Shown: in pieces, positions 1-8,289 of the stretch
How the letters are laid out: every line of letters starts with the position of its first letter
Position numbering within the stretch: position 1 is the first letter of the stretch
Origin: Blastocatellia bacterium AA13
GTDB lineage: Bacteria; Acidobacteriota; Blastocatellia; UBA7656
NCBI GenBank assembly: GCA_003222245.1
Contig: QHVH01000025.1
Location: 1-64,000, forward strand
Length of the DNA: 64,000 nucleotides
Direction: 5' to 3'
The notes under the pieces: generated by a model
Told to the model about the DNA's origin: nothing
What the model saw: the letters and a program-made list of their open reading frames with translations, nothing else
Databases searched by the model: none
Position numbers and translations under genes: made by a program

Positions 1-1
1 C

Positions 2-1450
2 TCCGATTTGTTTGATCACGAAATCCTTTCCGCGAATACGAAGTCGCGTCTGCTTGAGCTCGAATCCATCAAGAGCTACGAGCGAAATCCTCAGATCTAT
101 AGCGATATCATTTCCAACAGCCTGCTGTTTCTGGCTGTCTTTGACTACGCGCCAGCGGAAACTCGGCTAAGCGCGATCATCGCCAAAGAGAAACAGATTC
201 CGCGCTTTCTCGCTGCCGCCCAGGTGAATCTTCACAATCCGCCCTCAATTCTATTGAAGACCGGTCTGGCGAGCCTGCGCGGTACGCTCGGATTTATCCA
301 GTCTGATTTGCCGCCGGCTTTTGGATCGGTGCATGACGCGAAGCTTCAGGGTGAGTTCAAAAGAGCCACGGCTACGGCGGCGCAGGCGCTGACTGAATTC
401 ATCAAGCATGTCGAGCACATGAAGCCGGCTCCGGAAGCTACATTCGCGCTGGGCAAGCAGCGCCTCGAGGCAAAGCTTAGATTCGACGATGGAATCGATA
501 TTCCGGCGGCCCAACTCCTTGCTATCGCGTACCGCGAGCTGTACAGGACGCAGGAAGAATTCAAGAAGACCGCGCAGCTGATCGACTCCCGTCGCGATCC
601 GATGGCCGTGTGGGCAGGCGTTCAAGCCGAGCACCCAAAGGCAGGAACGCTCGTCGAGGAAGCGAGAAAGCAGCTCGATGCTCTCGTGACCTTTATACGC
701 GTTAAAAAGATCGTGACGCTTCCAACGTCCGCGCAGCCGCTGGTGGGTCCGTCTCCTGATTTCATGCGATGGTCGACGGCATCGGAGTGGGGGCCTGGCG
801 CCTTCGCGGGTTCAAACACAGCGCCGCGGTATTTCATCACGGATGTTGATCCAAAGTGGAACGCGAAGGAAAGGGAAGAGTACCTGGCGTCTATCAACTA
901 CGCTCAGTTATGGACGACCTCAATTCACGAGGCTTATCCCGGACACTTCGTACAGGATGAATTCTTGAAGAGCGTCGCCTCTGTTGTACGGAAATCGGCG
1001 GCGTTCGCGCCAGTAAGCTTCGTCGAAGGATGGGCGCACTACACCGAGCAGATGATGATTGAGGAAGGCTTCGGCTCCGGCGATCCGAAATTGAAGATGG
1101 GCCAGCTTGCGGATGCTCTGCTGAGGCTGTGCCGAACCGTAGTCGGCATTCGGGAGCATACTCAAGGGATGACGGTTGAGCAGGGAACTCGTTTCTTTAT
1201 GGAGAACGGATTCATGGGCGAGACGCCGGCTCGACTGGAAGCCGAGCGCGGCGCCTTTGACCCCGCATACATTCTGTATACGATTGGAAAGCTGGCGATT
1301 CTGAAACTGCGCGACGACTACAAGCGAACGCGCGGCAGCGACTATTCTCTTCAAGAATTTCACGACAGCCTGCTCTCGACCGGGTTGGCCCCGCTGTGGA
1401 TTCATCGCCAAAAACTGCTTCCTGACGACAAATCGAAACTGCTCAACTAG
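2..1450 (+). CDS. DUF885 family metallopeptidase-like protein (5' end missing)
   Basis: The reading frame is open from the first bases of the window, so the N-terminus lies outside; about 480 residues are visible. The zinc-protease-like signature HEAYPGH is at about 925-945, followed about 30 residues later by [12 protein letters not shown] (about 1023-1056), the second conserved block of DUF885. This is the usual arrangement in these large proteins, which resemble HExxH-type gluzincins; the substrate is unknown. The C-terminus ([25 protein letters not shown]) is also typical of the family. The gene converges on the minus-strand aminotransferase, and the stop codons overlap by 4 bp. No signal peptide can be judged because the start is missing. 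The family assignment is firm; peptidase activity is inferred. Confidence 0.85.
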   Translation, partial: SDLFDHEILSANTKSRLLELESIKSYERNPQIYSDIISNSLLFLAVFDYAPAETRLSAIIAKEKQIPRFLAAAQVNLHNPPSILLKTGLASLRGTLGFIQSDLPPAFGSVHDAKLQGEFKRATATAAQALTEFIKHVEHMKPAPEATFALGKQRLEAKLRFDDGIDIPAAQLLAIAYRELYRTQEEFKKTAQLIDSRRDPMAVWAGVQAEHPKAGTLVEEARKQLDALVTFIRVKKIVTLPTSAQPLVGPSPDFMRWSTASEWGPGAFAGSNTAPRYFITDVDPKWNAKEREEYLASINYAQLWTTSIHEAYPGHFVQDEFLKSVASVVRKSAAFAPVSFVEGWAHYTEQMMIEEGFGSGDPKLKMGQLADALLRLCRTVVGIREHTQGMTVEQGTRFFMENGFMGETPARLEAERGAFDPAYILYTIGKLAILKLRDDYKRTRGSDYSLQEFHDSLLSTGLAPLWIHRQKLLPDDKSKLLN

Positions 1451-2628
1451 CCTCCCGTGGCCTGCTCTCCGCGATCGTAAACGCGCTCCGCGTTCGCGAC
1501 ACCCGAAGGACAGTCGTATCCCTGGGCTTTCAACGCGTCGTGTATGGCTCCAAGCGCCAACACGACGTTCTCGCGAGTGCTGCCCGCTCCCATCAGTCCT
1601 ACGCGCCAGACCTTGCCCTTCAATGGCCCGAGTCCGCCTCCGATCTCGATGCTCTGGTGTTCCAGCAGATGGGTGCGGAGTTTCTGATCGTCGACGCCCT
1701 CGGGAATGCTGACGGCATTGAGGCTCCACAGGCGTGAGCCGGGTGCAACAAGCATCGAGAGCCCCATCGCTTCGATACCGGTGACAAATGCGCGATGATT
1801 CAACTCGTGGCGAGCCCATCGAGCTTCCAACCCTTCTTCCTGGACGATGCGAAGCGCTTCGAGCAGCGCATAATTCATCGAAATCGGCGCCGTGTGATGA
1901 TAACTGCGATCGGAGCCCCAGTACTTTTCGATCATGCTCATATCCAGATACCAGCTCTGGACTTTGTGTCCGCGCGCCCTGATGCGCTCGACGGCGCGAT
2001 CGGAAAAAGTAATGGGCGAAAGCCCCGGCGGGCACGCGAGGCACTTCTGAGTTCCCGAGTAGCAGACATCGATGCCGTTAGCGTCGACGCTCACGGGATG
2101 TCCGCCGAGGGAAGTGACCGCATCCACGACCAGCAGGGCTCCGTAACGGTTGGCAAGCTCGGACAATCCTTTAAGGTTCTGAAGCACGCCGGTGGATGTT
2201 TCCGCATGTACAATCGCAAGCACACGAGGCCGCGTTTGTTTCAGAGCGTCTTCGATCTGATTCACGTCTACGGGGCGGCCCCATTCCGCTCGAACGGCTG
2301 TTGGCTCAGCGCCGGTACGTCCGACGATATCGAACATGCGTTCGCCGAAGACTCCGTGAATGCAGACGACGGCTTTGTCGCCCGGTTCCAGCACGTTGAT
2401 GAGCGAGGCTTCCATTCCGGCGCTGCCGGTTCCTGAAATCGGAATGGTCAGACGGTTCTTTGTCTCGAACACCTTACGCAGCAGCACCTGAATCTCATCC
2501 ATGATTTCGAGAAACAATGGATCGAGATGTCCGAGCAGCGGCTGCGACAGCGCGCGCAGGATGCGATCGTCAACCGGGCTCGGGCCCGGACCCAGCAGAA
2601 CTCTCTTCGGTACCTGAAAATCTTTCAT
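1447..2628 (-). CDS. Class V aminotransferase (alanine/serine-glyoxylate aminotransferase type)
   Basis: This is a 393-residue PLP-dependent aminotransferase that would transfer an amino group from alanine or serine to glyoxylate or a related keto acid in the cytoplasm. The N-terminal LLGPGPSPV and LGHLDPLF, the substrate-loop segment [13 protein letters not shown], and the PLP-lysine block [15 protein letters not shown] are all characteristic of the AGAT/SGAT/SPT group. The start at 2628 (MKDFQVPKR) is preferred over an upstream in-frame ATG because GAGGA lies 6 nt before it. It stands alone; the 490 bp upstream separate it from the polymerase gene. The exact substrate pair cannot be told from sequence. 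Confidence 0.88.
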   Translation of the reverse strand: MKDFQVPKRVLLGPGPSPVDDRILRALSQPLLGHLDPLFLEIMDEIQVLLRKVFETKNRLTIPISGTGSAGMEASLINVLEPGDKAVVCIHGVFGERMFDIVGRTGAEPTAVRAEWGRPVDVNQIEDALKQTRPRVLAIVHAETSTGVLQNLKGLSELANRYGALLVVDAVTSLGGHPVSVDANGIDVCYSGTQKCLACPPGLSPITFSDRAVERIRARGHKVQSWYLDMSMIEKYWGSDRSYHHTAPISMNYALLEALRIVQEEGLEARWARHELNHRAFVTGIEAMGLSMLVAPGSRLWSLNAVSIPEGVDDQKLRTHLLEHQSIEIGGGLGPLKGKVWRVGLMGAGSTRENVVLALGAIHDALKAQGYDCPSGVANAERVYDRGEQATGG

Positions 2629-3120
2629 TGATGTTCCTCTTTCGGTAAACATTCCGCGCGGTTCATGGCAGGAGAGATAGCGCTATTAGACGGCTTTCTC
2701 GCCTGGCCATTTTCGCGTTTGAGTAACAAAGCCAACGCGATCACTGCTTCGATGACCCCTTCGTTATCTAACTAAAATTCGTGTGGTGCTCGCCCCTCCG
2801 GCTCGCGAAATAGTACGCGATGATACCGAGCATCGCGATGTGTAATCAAGCCGTGGTCATATGCGGAGCATATGCGGTTGCCGCATGCCGGCGCCTAACG
2901 GAAATCGGGACAGGACCGGCGCCGGAATAGGTGAAATACCCGTGACGGTTATCGATACTGATTGGCATTCAAAGAGGGAGTTTTCTGCATTCCACTAAAG
3001 ATATTCCGCCTTCCGTTAGGAATGCATTGGAGTTCGAACATTTCAGAAGCGTAGCATGGCTGGTCCTACGGCTTATAAGCGCCAAAAGCCGCGAGCTATG
3101 ACGCTATTCAGCGAAACAAC
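2629..3120. other. Non-coding interval with inverted repeats
   Basis: This gap of about 490 bp separates the divergently transcribed aminotransferase and polymerase genes, and I see no gene in it. It does hold several small symmetric elements: CGCGATG/CATCGCG at 2816-2837, a CATATGCGG direct repeat near 2858-2877, and CCGGCGCC/GGCGCCGG with a 22-nt loop at 2888-2925. None is followed by a T-run, so they do not look like terminators. They could be operators or remnants of dispersed repeats. Confidence 0.4.
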
Positions 3121-4446
3121 ATGGCGGACTTAATTAAAGACGAATGGCTTTGGGGATGGGATCCGACACCGGGAATCGTGTCGGTATGGGCGACGCGGGA
3201 TGGACGGGTGACGGTGTGGCGCCGGATTGCAGCGACGGGGGAACTGGTGCGAGAGGAGGCTCGATTCCGGCCCTGGCTGCTTCTTGATCGGCTAGACGAT
3301 CTGCGGGGCCTTGGTGCACGGCTTGGTCAGGAAGAGGCGGGCGGCGCGCAAGTGACTTATCGCGAGCTAGACGGACCTGGCGCACTGCGCTACCTCGTGA
3401 GCGCCGATGATGGGCGGACGCTGACATCGGCCGTGCTGGAGGGCGCGACGCGGCGGCTCGGGCGGCGCGTGGGTCATTTGCGCGAGATCGGAAAGGAATG
3501 CGTGCTCGCGCTTCCGCCGGAGGAGCAGTACCTGGTCGCGACAGGCCGGACTTATTTTCGCGATCTCTCTTTCGACCAACTGCGCCGGATGCAAATCGAT
3601 CTTGAGACAACAGGGCTCGATCCCGAGCACAATCGGATTTTCATGGCCGCGATCCGCGACCCTGCAGGCGTCACTGAAGTGATCGAAGCGGGCGGAGAAG
3701 GCGATTCGGCCGAGGCGGAGCTGATCGGCCTCCTGGTGGAAAAAGTGACGGCCGCTGATCCGGACGTGATTGAAAATCATAACCTCCACGGATTCGATCT
3801 GCCGTTTCTGAATCTGCGCGCGCGCAAGCTCGGAGTACCACTCGCGTTCGGGCGGATCGGGCCTCCGGGCTTACGACAACGGGCGGCGCGGCGCGGAGTC
3901 GCGATCGATGAGGACTCACGTCGTAGAGTGCGCTTCATCGCGCCCGGCCGCGAGCTGATTGACACACTCGACGCTGTGCTGCGCTATGACTTCTCGACGC
4001 GAGATCTGCCCGGGCACGGGCTCAAGGCGGTGGCGCGGCACTTTGGAATCGCCGGACCGAATCGCGAATACATCCGGGGCGATCAGATTTACGAGGTCTA
4101 CCGCCGCGACCCGGAGCGCGTGCGACGATATGCCGCCGCGGATGTCGAGGAGGTCGCGGGGCTTGCTCGGGGGCGCCGCGTTCGCCCTGGCGCGGATGGC
4201 GCCGCGTCGATACGAACGGCTTGCGGATGCAGGAGCCGCTACGGGAGTCATCGACCCGCTGCTCGTCCGAGCGTACCTGCGCGCGGGACTGGCGCTTCCC
4301 GCGCACCAGCCCGGCGATGGCACGTCGCACAGCGGCGCGGCGCTGCACCTGTTCGCGTCCGGTGTTGCGCGGAGGGTAGTCAAGGCGGACGTTGCAAGCC
4401 TATATCCATCGTTAATGCGAGCGTACCGCATCGGCCCCGCGCGTGA
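3121..4446 (+). CDS. B-family DNA polymerase, N-terminal and 3'-5' exonuclease part (frameshifted)
   Basis: This is the first half of a family B DNA polymerase (archaeal/PolB type). All three exonuclease motifs are visible: Exo I IDLETTGLDP (about 3598), Exo II ENHNLHGFDLPFL (about 3772) and Exo III YAAADVEEV (about 4129). Homology stops at about 4165 (VEEVAGLA); the remainder to 4446 is an out-of-frame tail, and the true sequence continues in the +2 frame. A small deletion between GCTCGG-like repeats at 4162-4173 would explain the shift. The start ATG at 3121 gives a plausible MADLIKDEWLWGWDP, with no strong ribosome binding site. The role is probably repair or translesion synthesis, as in other bacterial PolB; this is an inference. 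Either a real inactivating frameshift or an assembly error is possible. Confidence 0.75.
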   Translation: MADLIKDEWLWGWDPTPGIVSVWATRDGRVTVWRRIAATGELVREEARFRPWLLLDRLDDLRGLGARLGQEEAGGAQVTYRELDGPGALRYLVSADDGRTLTSAVLEGATRRLGRRVGHLREIGKECVLALPPEEQYLVATGRTYFRDLSFDQLRRMQIDLETTGLDPEHNRIFMAAIRDPAGVTEVIEAGGEGDSAEAELIGLLVEKVTAADPDVIENHNLHGFDLPFLNLRARKLGVPLAFGRIGPPGLRQRAARRGVAIDEDSRRRVRFIAPGRELIDTLDAVLRYDFSTRDLPGHGLKAVARHFGIAGPNREYIRGDQIYEVYRRDPERVRRYAAADVEEVAGLARGRRVRPGADGAASIRTACGCRSRYGSHRPAARPSVPARGTGASRAPARRWHVAQRRGAAPVRVRCCAEGSQGGRCKPISIVNASVPHRPRA

Positions 4447-5515
4447 TCGGCTTGGAGCTATGCTCACGCTGATTGATCAGCTCGTCGAGCGCCGGCTCCA
4501 GGCGAAGGCCAGCGCTCAGGCCGCGCCGGCCGGATCGGTCGAGCGTTACACTCACGAGGCAATGTCGGCGGCGATGAAGCTCGTCGTGAACTCGGCGTAC
4601 GGCTACCTTGCAGCCGGCGGCGATCTGACTCGGTTTGCCGACGTCCACGCGGCCAACGAGGTGACCCGTCGCGGCCGCGAAAGTCTCGACCTGATGTGCC
4701 GCGAGCTCGCCGCGCGCGGCGTCACGCTGCTGGAGGCCGATACTGACGGCGTTTACTTTGCGGTTCCCGAAACCTGGAGCGAGACGGACGAGCGATGCGT
4801 GGTAGCCGAGGTCGCGGCGCTTCTGCCGCCGCTCGTGAAGCTCGAGTTCGAGGGCCGCTATCAGGCGATGCTTTCGCACGAGCCGAAGAACTATGCGCTG
4901 CTCGGATACGACGGCGCTCTCGTGCTGCGCGGAGTCGCATTTCGCTCGAGCCGCGCGGAGCCGTTTGGCGAAGCATTTCTTCGTCGCTCGATCGCCAGTT
5001 TGCTCGTGGGTGATATTGCGGGCGTCCGCGATGCCTACCTCGCCGCCGTGATCGCGCTCCGCCGCCGCGAGTTGCCGACATACGATGTCTCGTCGCGCGT
5101 GCGCCTCACGAAGACACGGGAGCGGTACCTGGAGACCCGTGACAGCCGGCGTGAGCTGCCGTACGAAGCGATGCTCGCTGCCGGCCCCGCGTCGTGGAGC
5201 GTTGGCGATCGCATCCGGGTGTATCGCACGCAGAATGGCGGCGGAGGCGTGGTCGAGGACTATGCCGGCGAGCCCTTCGCGAACAAGAGCGCCGAACCTC
5301 GCGACTACGACATCGAGCATTACGTGCGCTTATTGCGGGACACATTCGCGGCGCGCCTGGCGCGCGCGTTGACACCGGAAGACTTCGCCTTCGTGTTCGC
5401 TGATCCAGACCAACCGTCACTCTTTTCGCCGCCAATGACCGCTATTCAGACCATCCTGACCACGACTATAACGTCGGCGGCTACAGACTCCGCAGCCGAG
5501 AACGAAGTAGATTGA
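4160..5515 (+). CDS. B-family DNA polymerase, polymerase domain (continuation after frameshift)
   Basis: This is the second half of the same family B polymerase, in the frame offset from the exonuclease half. Homology begins at about 4160 (GLLGGAAFALARMAPRRYE); the first in-frame ATG is at 4196. The polymerase motifs are all intact: motif A DVASLYPSLM (about 4390), motif B MKLVVNSAYGYL (about 4576) and motif C EADTDGVYF (about 4735). If the two frames are joined the protein is about 797 residues, a normal size for short bacterial PolB. Intact motifs on both sides argue that the break is recent or artefactual. The reading frame ends at TGA 5513-5515. Confidence 0.78.
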   Translation, partial: GLLGGAAFALARMAPRRYERLADAGAATGVIDPLLVRAYLRAGLALPAHQPGDGTSHSGAALHLFASGVARRVVKADVASLYPSLMRAYRIGPARDRLGAMLTLIDQLVERRLQAKASAQAAPAGSVERYTHEAMSAAMKLVVNSAYGYLAAGGDLTRFADVHAANEVTRRGRESLDLMCRELAARGVTLLEADTDGVYFAVPETWSETDERCVVAEVAALLPPLVKLEFEGRYQAMLSHEPKNYALLGYDGALVLRGVAFRSSRAEPFGEAFLRRSIASLLVGDIAGVRDAYLAAVIALRRRELPTYDVSSRVRLTKTRERYLETRDSRRELPYEAMLAAGPASWSVGDRIRVYRTQNGGGGVVEDYAGEPFANKSAEPRDYDIEHYVRLLRDTFAARLARALTPEDFAFVFADPDQPSLFSPPMTAIQTILTTTITSAATDSAAENEVD

Positions 5516-5803
5516 GACTCAGGCTTTAGCCGCTACTCATCAAGGAGACCAAGGCGCGCTTTGCGTCTATATGTAACACAGAGAGAGATGTTCAGAACAT
5601 AGGCCGAGCATCTCGTAGTGCCAGGCATTGTTGGTTTTGGGAACTTCATGAAATTAGCTAAAAGCTAGAAGACAAGCGTCACCGGTTTGATAAGACGGTC
5701 TACCGAGGAAATTGCGAGAAGACTGTGAGGAAGGGGACGTAGCAATCCGCGGCCATTCGAGAAAGTGGCACCTATTGCGGTGCGTACAAGGTGCGTACAC
5801 TAT
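5516..5803. other. Non-coding interval
   Basis: No gene was found in these 288 bp. Just before the DUF1828 gene there is an imperfect direct repeat, GGTGCGTACAA/GGTGCGTACAC (5779-5801). It lies at the boundary between core-like DNA and the small accessory cluster. It may be incidental. Confidence 0.3.
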
Positions 5804-6583
5804 TTATATTTCGGCTGCCTCGCGCTTCAGATAGGATATGGCGAGTCCTTGAAACTCGTCGAGAGATGTAAACTGCTTGTCACAGGCATTCGTGAGCCGG
5901 TTAAGATCTTTTCTAGGAAGCTTATCTAGGTCCTCGTGTACAGCAATGCTTTTGAACTTCAGGTCTTTCCGTTGAAACTCCAGACAGCTAATGGTCGCTA
6001 AACGAGCACGATTGACGTCCCTTATCGCAAAAAGGTATAGGGGTAAACCATTGGGTGAGAGTTGCCAATCGACCGCAAGATCGTCGCGATCCGGAATCGG
6101 AAAGACATCTTGAGTAGGATGGAAACGCTTTAGCGAGTCCTGAATGAATTCAGCGAGCCTCTCCTCGAACAGGCTCGACAGCAGCTCCCTCTTGAAGTAG
6201 CGCAGATTGCAGATCTTCGAAACCGCCTGGGAGAACTGGAGCAAGGTTGCATAGAGGGTTTCGGCTGTCGCTTCAACAAATAACTCGCCTGCTTCTTCCG
6301 TTACGTCATTCTCCGCAAGAATGCGGCGAAAGATCCGAGCCTTGTTCGGTGTGTCAATATCAAAAGAATAAGAGAGTCTCATCATCGTCAGTCCATGGTC
6401 GCTGATGCGCACGCTCTCTGGCACGTCAATCTCGCCCTTCTTCGGAAGATCGAGAAAGATGTCCATCATATCTCCATCTTCGTGAAACAGGGGTACAACG
6501 AGTTGGAGAATGCCTGGGCGCTTCTCGCGCACCGCTACGTGAGAGTTAAACTGTTCGCGTAGGATTTCGACTGGGTTCATCAT
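5804..6583 (-). CDS. DUF1828 domain-containing protein
   Basis: This 259-residue protein has an N-terminal DUF1828-like region: LREQFNSH, then LVVPLFHEDGDMMDIFLDL and VRISDHGLTMMRLSY, where the ISDHG motif is the family hallmark. The C-terminal half (about residues 120-259) resembles the companion domain often found with DUF1828. Function is unknown; the family is common in accessory regions, prophages and defence or toxin-antitoxin neighbourhoods. The start is chosen at ATG 6583, 4 nt after GAGG; a second ATG follows at 6580. The stop of the frameshifted upstream gene is only 6 bp away, so the two form an operon. Family 0.75; function not assigned. Confidence 0.75.
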   Translation of the reverse strand: MMNPVEILREQFNSHVAVREKRPGILQLVVPLFHEDGDMMDIFLDLPKKGEIDVPESVRISDHGLTMMRLSYSFDIDTPNKARIFRRILAENDVTEEAGELFVEATAETLYATLLQFSQAVSKICNLRYFKRELLSSLFEERLAEFIQDSLKRFHPTQDVFPIPDRDDLAVDWQLSPNGLPLYLFAIRDVNRARLATISCLEFQRKDLKFKSIAVHEDLDKLPRKDLNRLTNACDKQFTSLDEFQGLAISYLKREAAEI

Positions 6584-6589
6584 CAAACC

Positions 6590-7080
6590 TCAACCAAGGC
6601 CGTCCTTAGGGAATAGATTGAACTGCCGCACATCTGCGAAATAGTCGTCTCTATCATCTAACTGGATAATGTCCAAAAAATGGGCGAGCGCTTCGAGATA
6701 CGAACCATACGCTGTGGTCTCTTCGATATGTCGCGGCTCCAGGATTCGGCGTTAATATCGTCAGCCGTGCTGGTATGAATATGAAAGATTGAATGATGGG
6801 GATGGGACCGTTCTCCTCCGTGTTGGCCGTTGAAGCGCAGGAGTTGAATACTGCCGGGTTCCTCCCCAGGATGGTACACAAGCCCAATAGAGAAATTTTC
6901 TTGGAACTCCTCGCTCTGTCGCATAAAACAATGGAACGAATGGCCATCGTCTACGGACTCTAATTTCATCTCGTTCCGCTTCATTTTTCCAATCAGGCGC
7001 ATTTCTTTGCGAGGAGGCTCTATCACCCTTTTATGAATGGCTGTGAGATTAGCAAATTCCTGATTGGTGAATTTCCTCAT
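6590..7080 (-). pseudogene. Frameshifted partner of the DUF1828 gene (DUF6978-like?)
   Basis: The first frame runs from ATG 7080 to about 6748 (MRKFTNQEFANL ... FHIHTSTADDINA) and then goes out of frame. A different frame picks up directly with ILEPRHIEETTAYGSYLEAL...QFNLFPKDGLG and ends at TGA 6590-6592. This is exactly a one-base loss near 6742-6748: 491 bp is one short of a multiple of three. The restored protein would be about 163 residues. The FNGQHGG...FHIHTST...LEPRHIEETTAYGSYLEAL layout recalls small proteins encoded beside DUF1828 genes; I assign DUF6978 only tentatively. The restored stop lies 6 bp from the DUF1828 start, which supports one operon. It may be genuinely inactive or a sequencing error. 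Confidence 0.65.
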
Positions 7081-7178
7081 AACTGGTCGCGACGTCTAAC
7101 CGAGAGCCTAATGACCACGAGCGCAGGAGGCTTCCCTAGAATCGCACCTCATACGTGATCAGTGGGCTCTTGCTGCGT

Positions 7179-7441
7179 CTAGATCCCCACGTTTACGTCA
7201 AAAAGAGTATCAATGTATTCAATCAAGTCGCCATCAAGCGTAAAGACTGCTATCAGTTTCTTGCAGCTATGGAATCATAGGCCAGTATAACCAGCCAGGG
7301 AATTTCGGCAAAGGGTGCCTTCAATGCTGCAAGCTTTTCAAGTCTCGCCTGATGGCTGATCGTCTTCACCAATGTAGCCAGCACGACCAGGAACGGCGAC
7401 TCCTGGTGAGTTCCGCTTTAATCGAAATAAGCAGTGACCAC
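7179..7441 (-). pseudogene. Degenerate DUF3800-like gene remnant
   Basis: On the minus strand GGGAGG precedes a GTG at 7441, which reads VVTAYFD-stop-SGTHQESPFLVV. The stop TAA (7418-7420) sits where DUF3800-type proteins have E in YFDESG. Reading on gives LATLVKTISHQARLEKLA and ...EIPWLVILAYDSIAA, and then a one-base shift near 7258 is needed to reach KKLIAVFTLDGDLIEYIDTL and a TAG at 7179. The codon character is clearly protein-like across 260 bp but is broken twice. The retained ribosome binding site suggests recent decay. A DUF3800 N-terminus is inferred from the short motif; the C-terminal part is not recognised and may be a fusion after deletion. Confidence 0.55.
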
Positions 7442-7500
7442 GATCTATCCTCCCGAGTCACAATCGGATGCTTCTCTTCCGTTCAGTCGAGTGAGTGATT

Positions 7501-8262
7501 TCAGGAGAACGATCCGTGTCTGCCGTCTCCCTTAGCGAAGCGCGTTGCCCCCGCTAATGCTTCGTCCTTGAGTGCTTCCAACCCATGCCGAAGCTCGTTG
7601 CTAATTGCATCGTTGAAGCTCAGGTCGAACTGCTCATATGCGGAGAGCCGGTCGCCGCGGAGACAAACCTGCGGGAATTGCGCTATTTCACGGGCCAATG
7701 CCTCCGCCGTTTCGCGGGCCCTGCCCGGCGCGGTGACGCGATTGACGAGGCCCATGCTCAACGCTTCAGCCGAGCGGACAGGTCTTCCGGTCAGGATAAG
7801 ATCGAGCGCCCGGCTAAGACCGATTAATCGCGGGAGTCTCACCGTGCCTCCGTCTATTAGCGGCACGCCCCAGCGCCGGCAAAAGACGCCGAGAACCGCG
7901 TCTTCTTCCATCACTCGCAGGTCGCACCACAAAGCAAGCTCGAGACCTCCGGCTACCGCGTAGCCCGAGATTGCCGCGATTACAGGTTTGCTCAAAAGCA
8001 TTCGTGATGGTCCCATCGGGCCGTCTCCATCCGGCTCGACTCTATTGCCTTCACCCGCCGCATAAGCTTTGAGATCGGCTCCCGCGCAGAATACGCCGTG
8101 CTCACCATAGAACACTCCGACCGATGCACTCTGATCGGCGTCGAACTCTCTGAACGCGTCGGCGAGAGCCTGAGCAGTCGATCGGTCTACAGCATTTTTG
8201 CACTCCGGCCTGCTCAGGACGATCGTGGTGACGGGGCCGTTCTTATCGATGTCAACTGACAT
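7501..8262 (-). CDS. Enoyl-CoA hydratase/isomerase family protein
   Basis: This is a 253-residue crotonase-fold protein. The CoA-binding and oxyanion-hole blocks are present: FCAGADLKAYAAG (about residues 58-70) and AISGYAVAGGLELALWCDLRV (about 95-115). The crotonase signature continues with GVFCRRWGVPLIDGG. One catalytic glutamate position seems to be replaced (CRRWGVPL instead of PExxLGL...), as in many crotonase paralogues annotated as non-canonical hydratases. It probably acts on an acyl-CoA in the cytoplasm; the substrate is not predictable. It is 28 bp from the next minus-strand gene and may be co-transcribed with it. Confidence 0.85.
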   Translation of the reverse strand: MSVDIDKNGPVTTIVLSRPECKNAVDRSTAQALADAFREFDADQSASVGVFYGEHGVFCAGADLKAYAAGEGNRVEPDGDGPMGPSRMLLSKPVIAAISGYAVAGGLELALWCDLRVMEEDAVLGVFCRRWGVPLIDGGTVRLPRLIGLSRALDLILTGRPVRSAEALSMGLVNRVTAPGRARETAEALAREIAQFPQVCLRGDRLSAYEQFDLSFNDAISNELRHGLEALKDEALAGATRFAKGDGRHGSFS

Positions 8263-8289
8263 AAGACTCTTCCTTGACTCGGAGAACTA

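Noticed and set aside
920-2044. A 374-residue minus-strand open frame
   Set aside because: It is antisense to the DUF885 gene and out of frame with the aminotransferase gene, and its Arg/Ser-rich sequence has no family features.
3030-3050. GTTCGAAC-like sequence as a tRNA T-loop
   Set aside because: No acceptor, D or anticodon stem could be formed around it.
5779-5801. GGTGCGTACA direct repeat as an attachment site
   Set aside because: There is no integrase, no tRNA end and no second copy at the other side of the accessory cluster.
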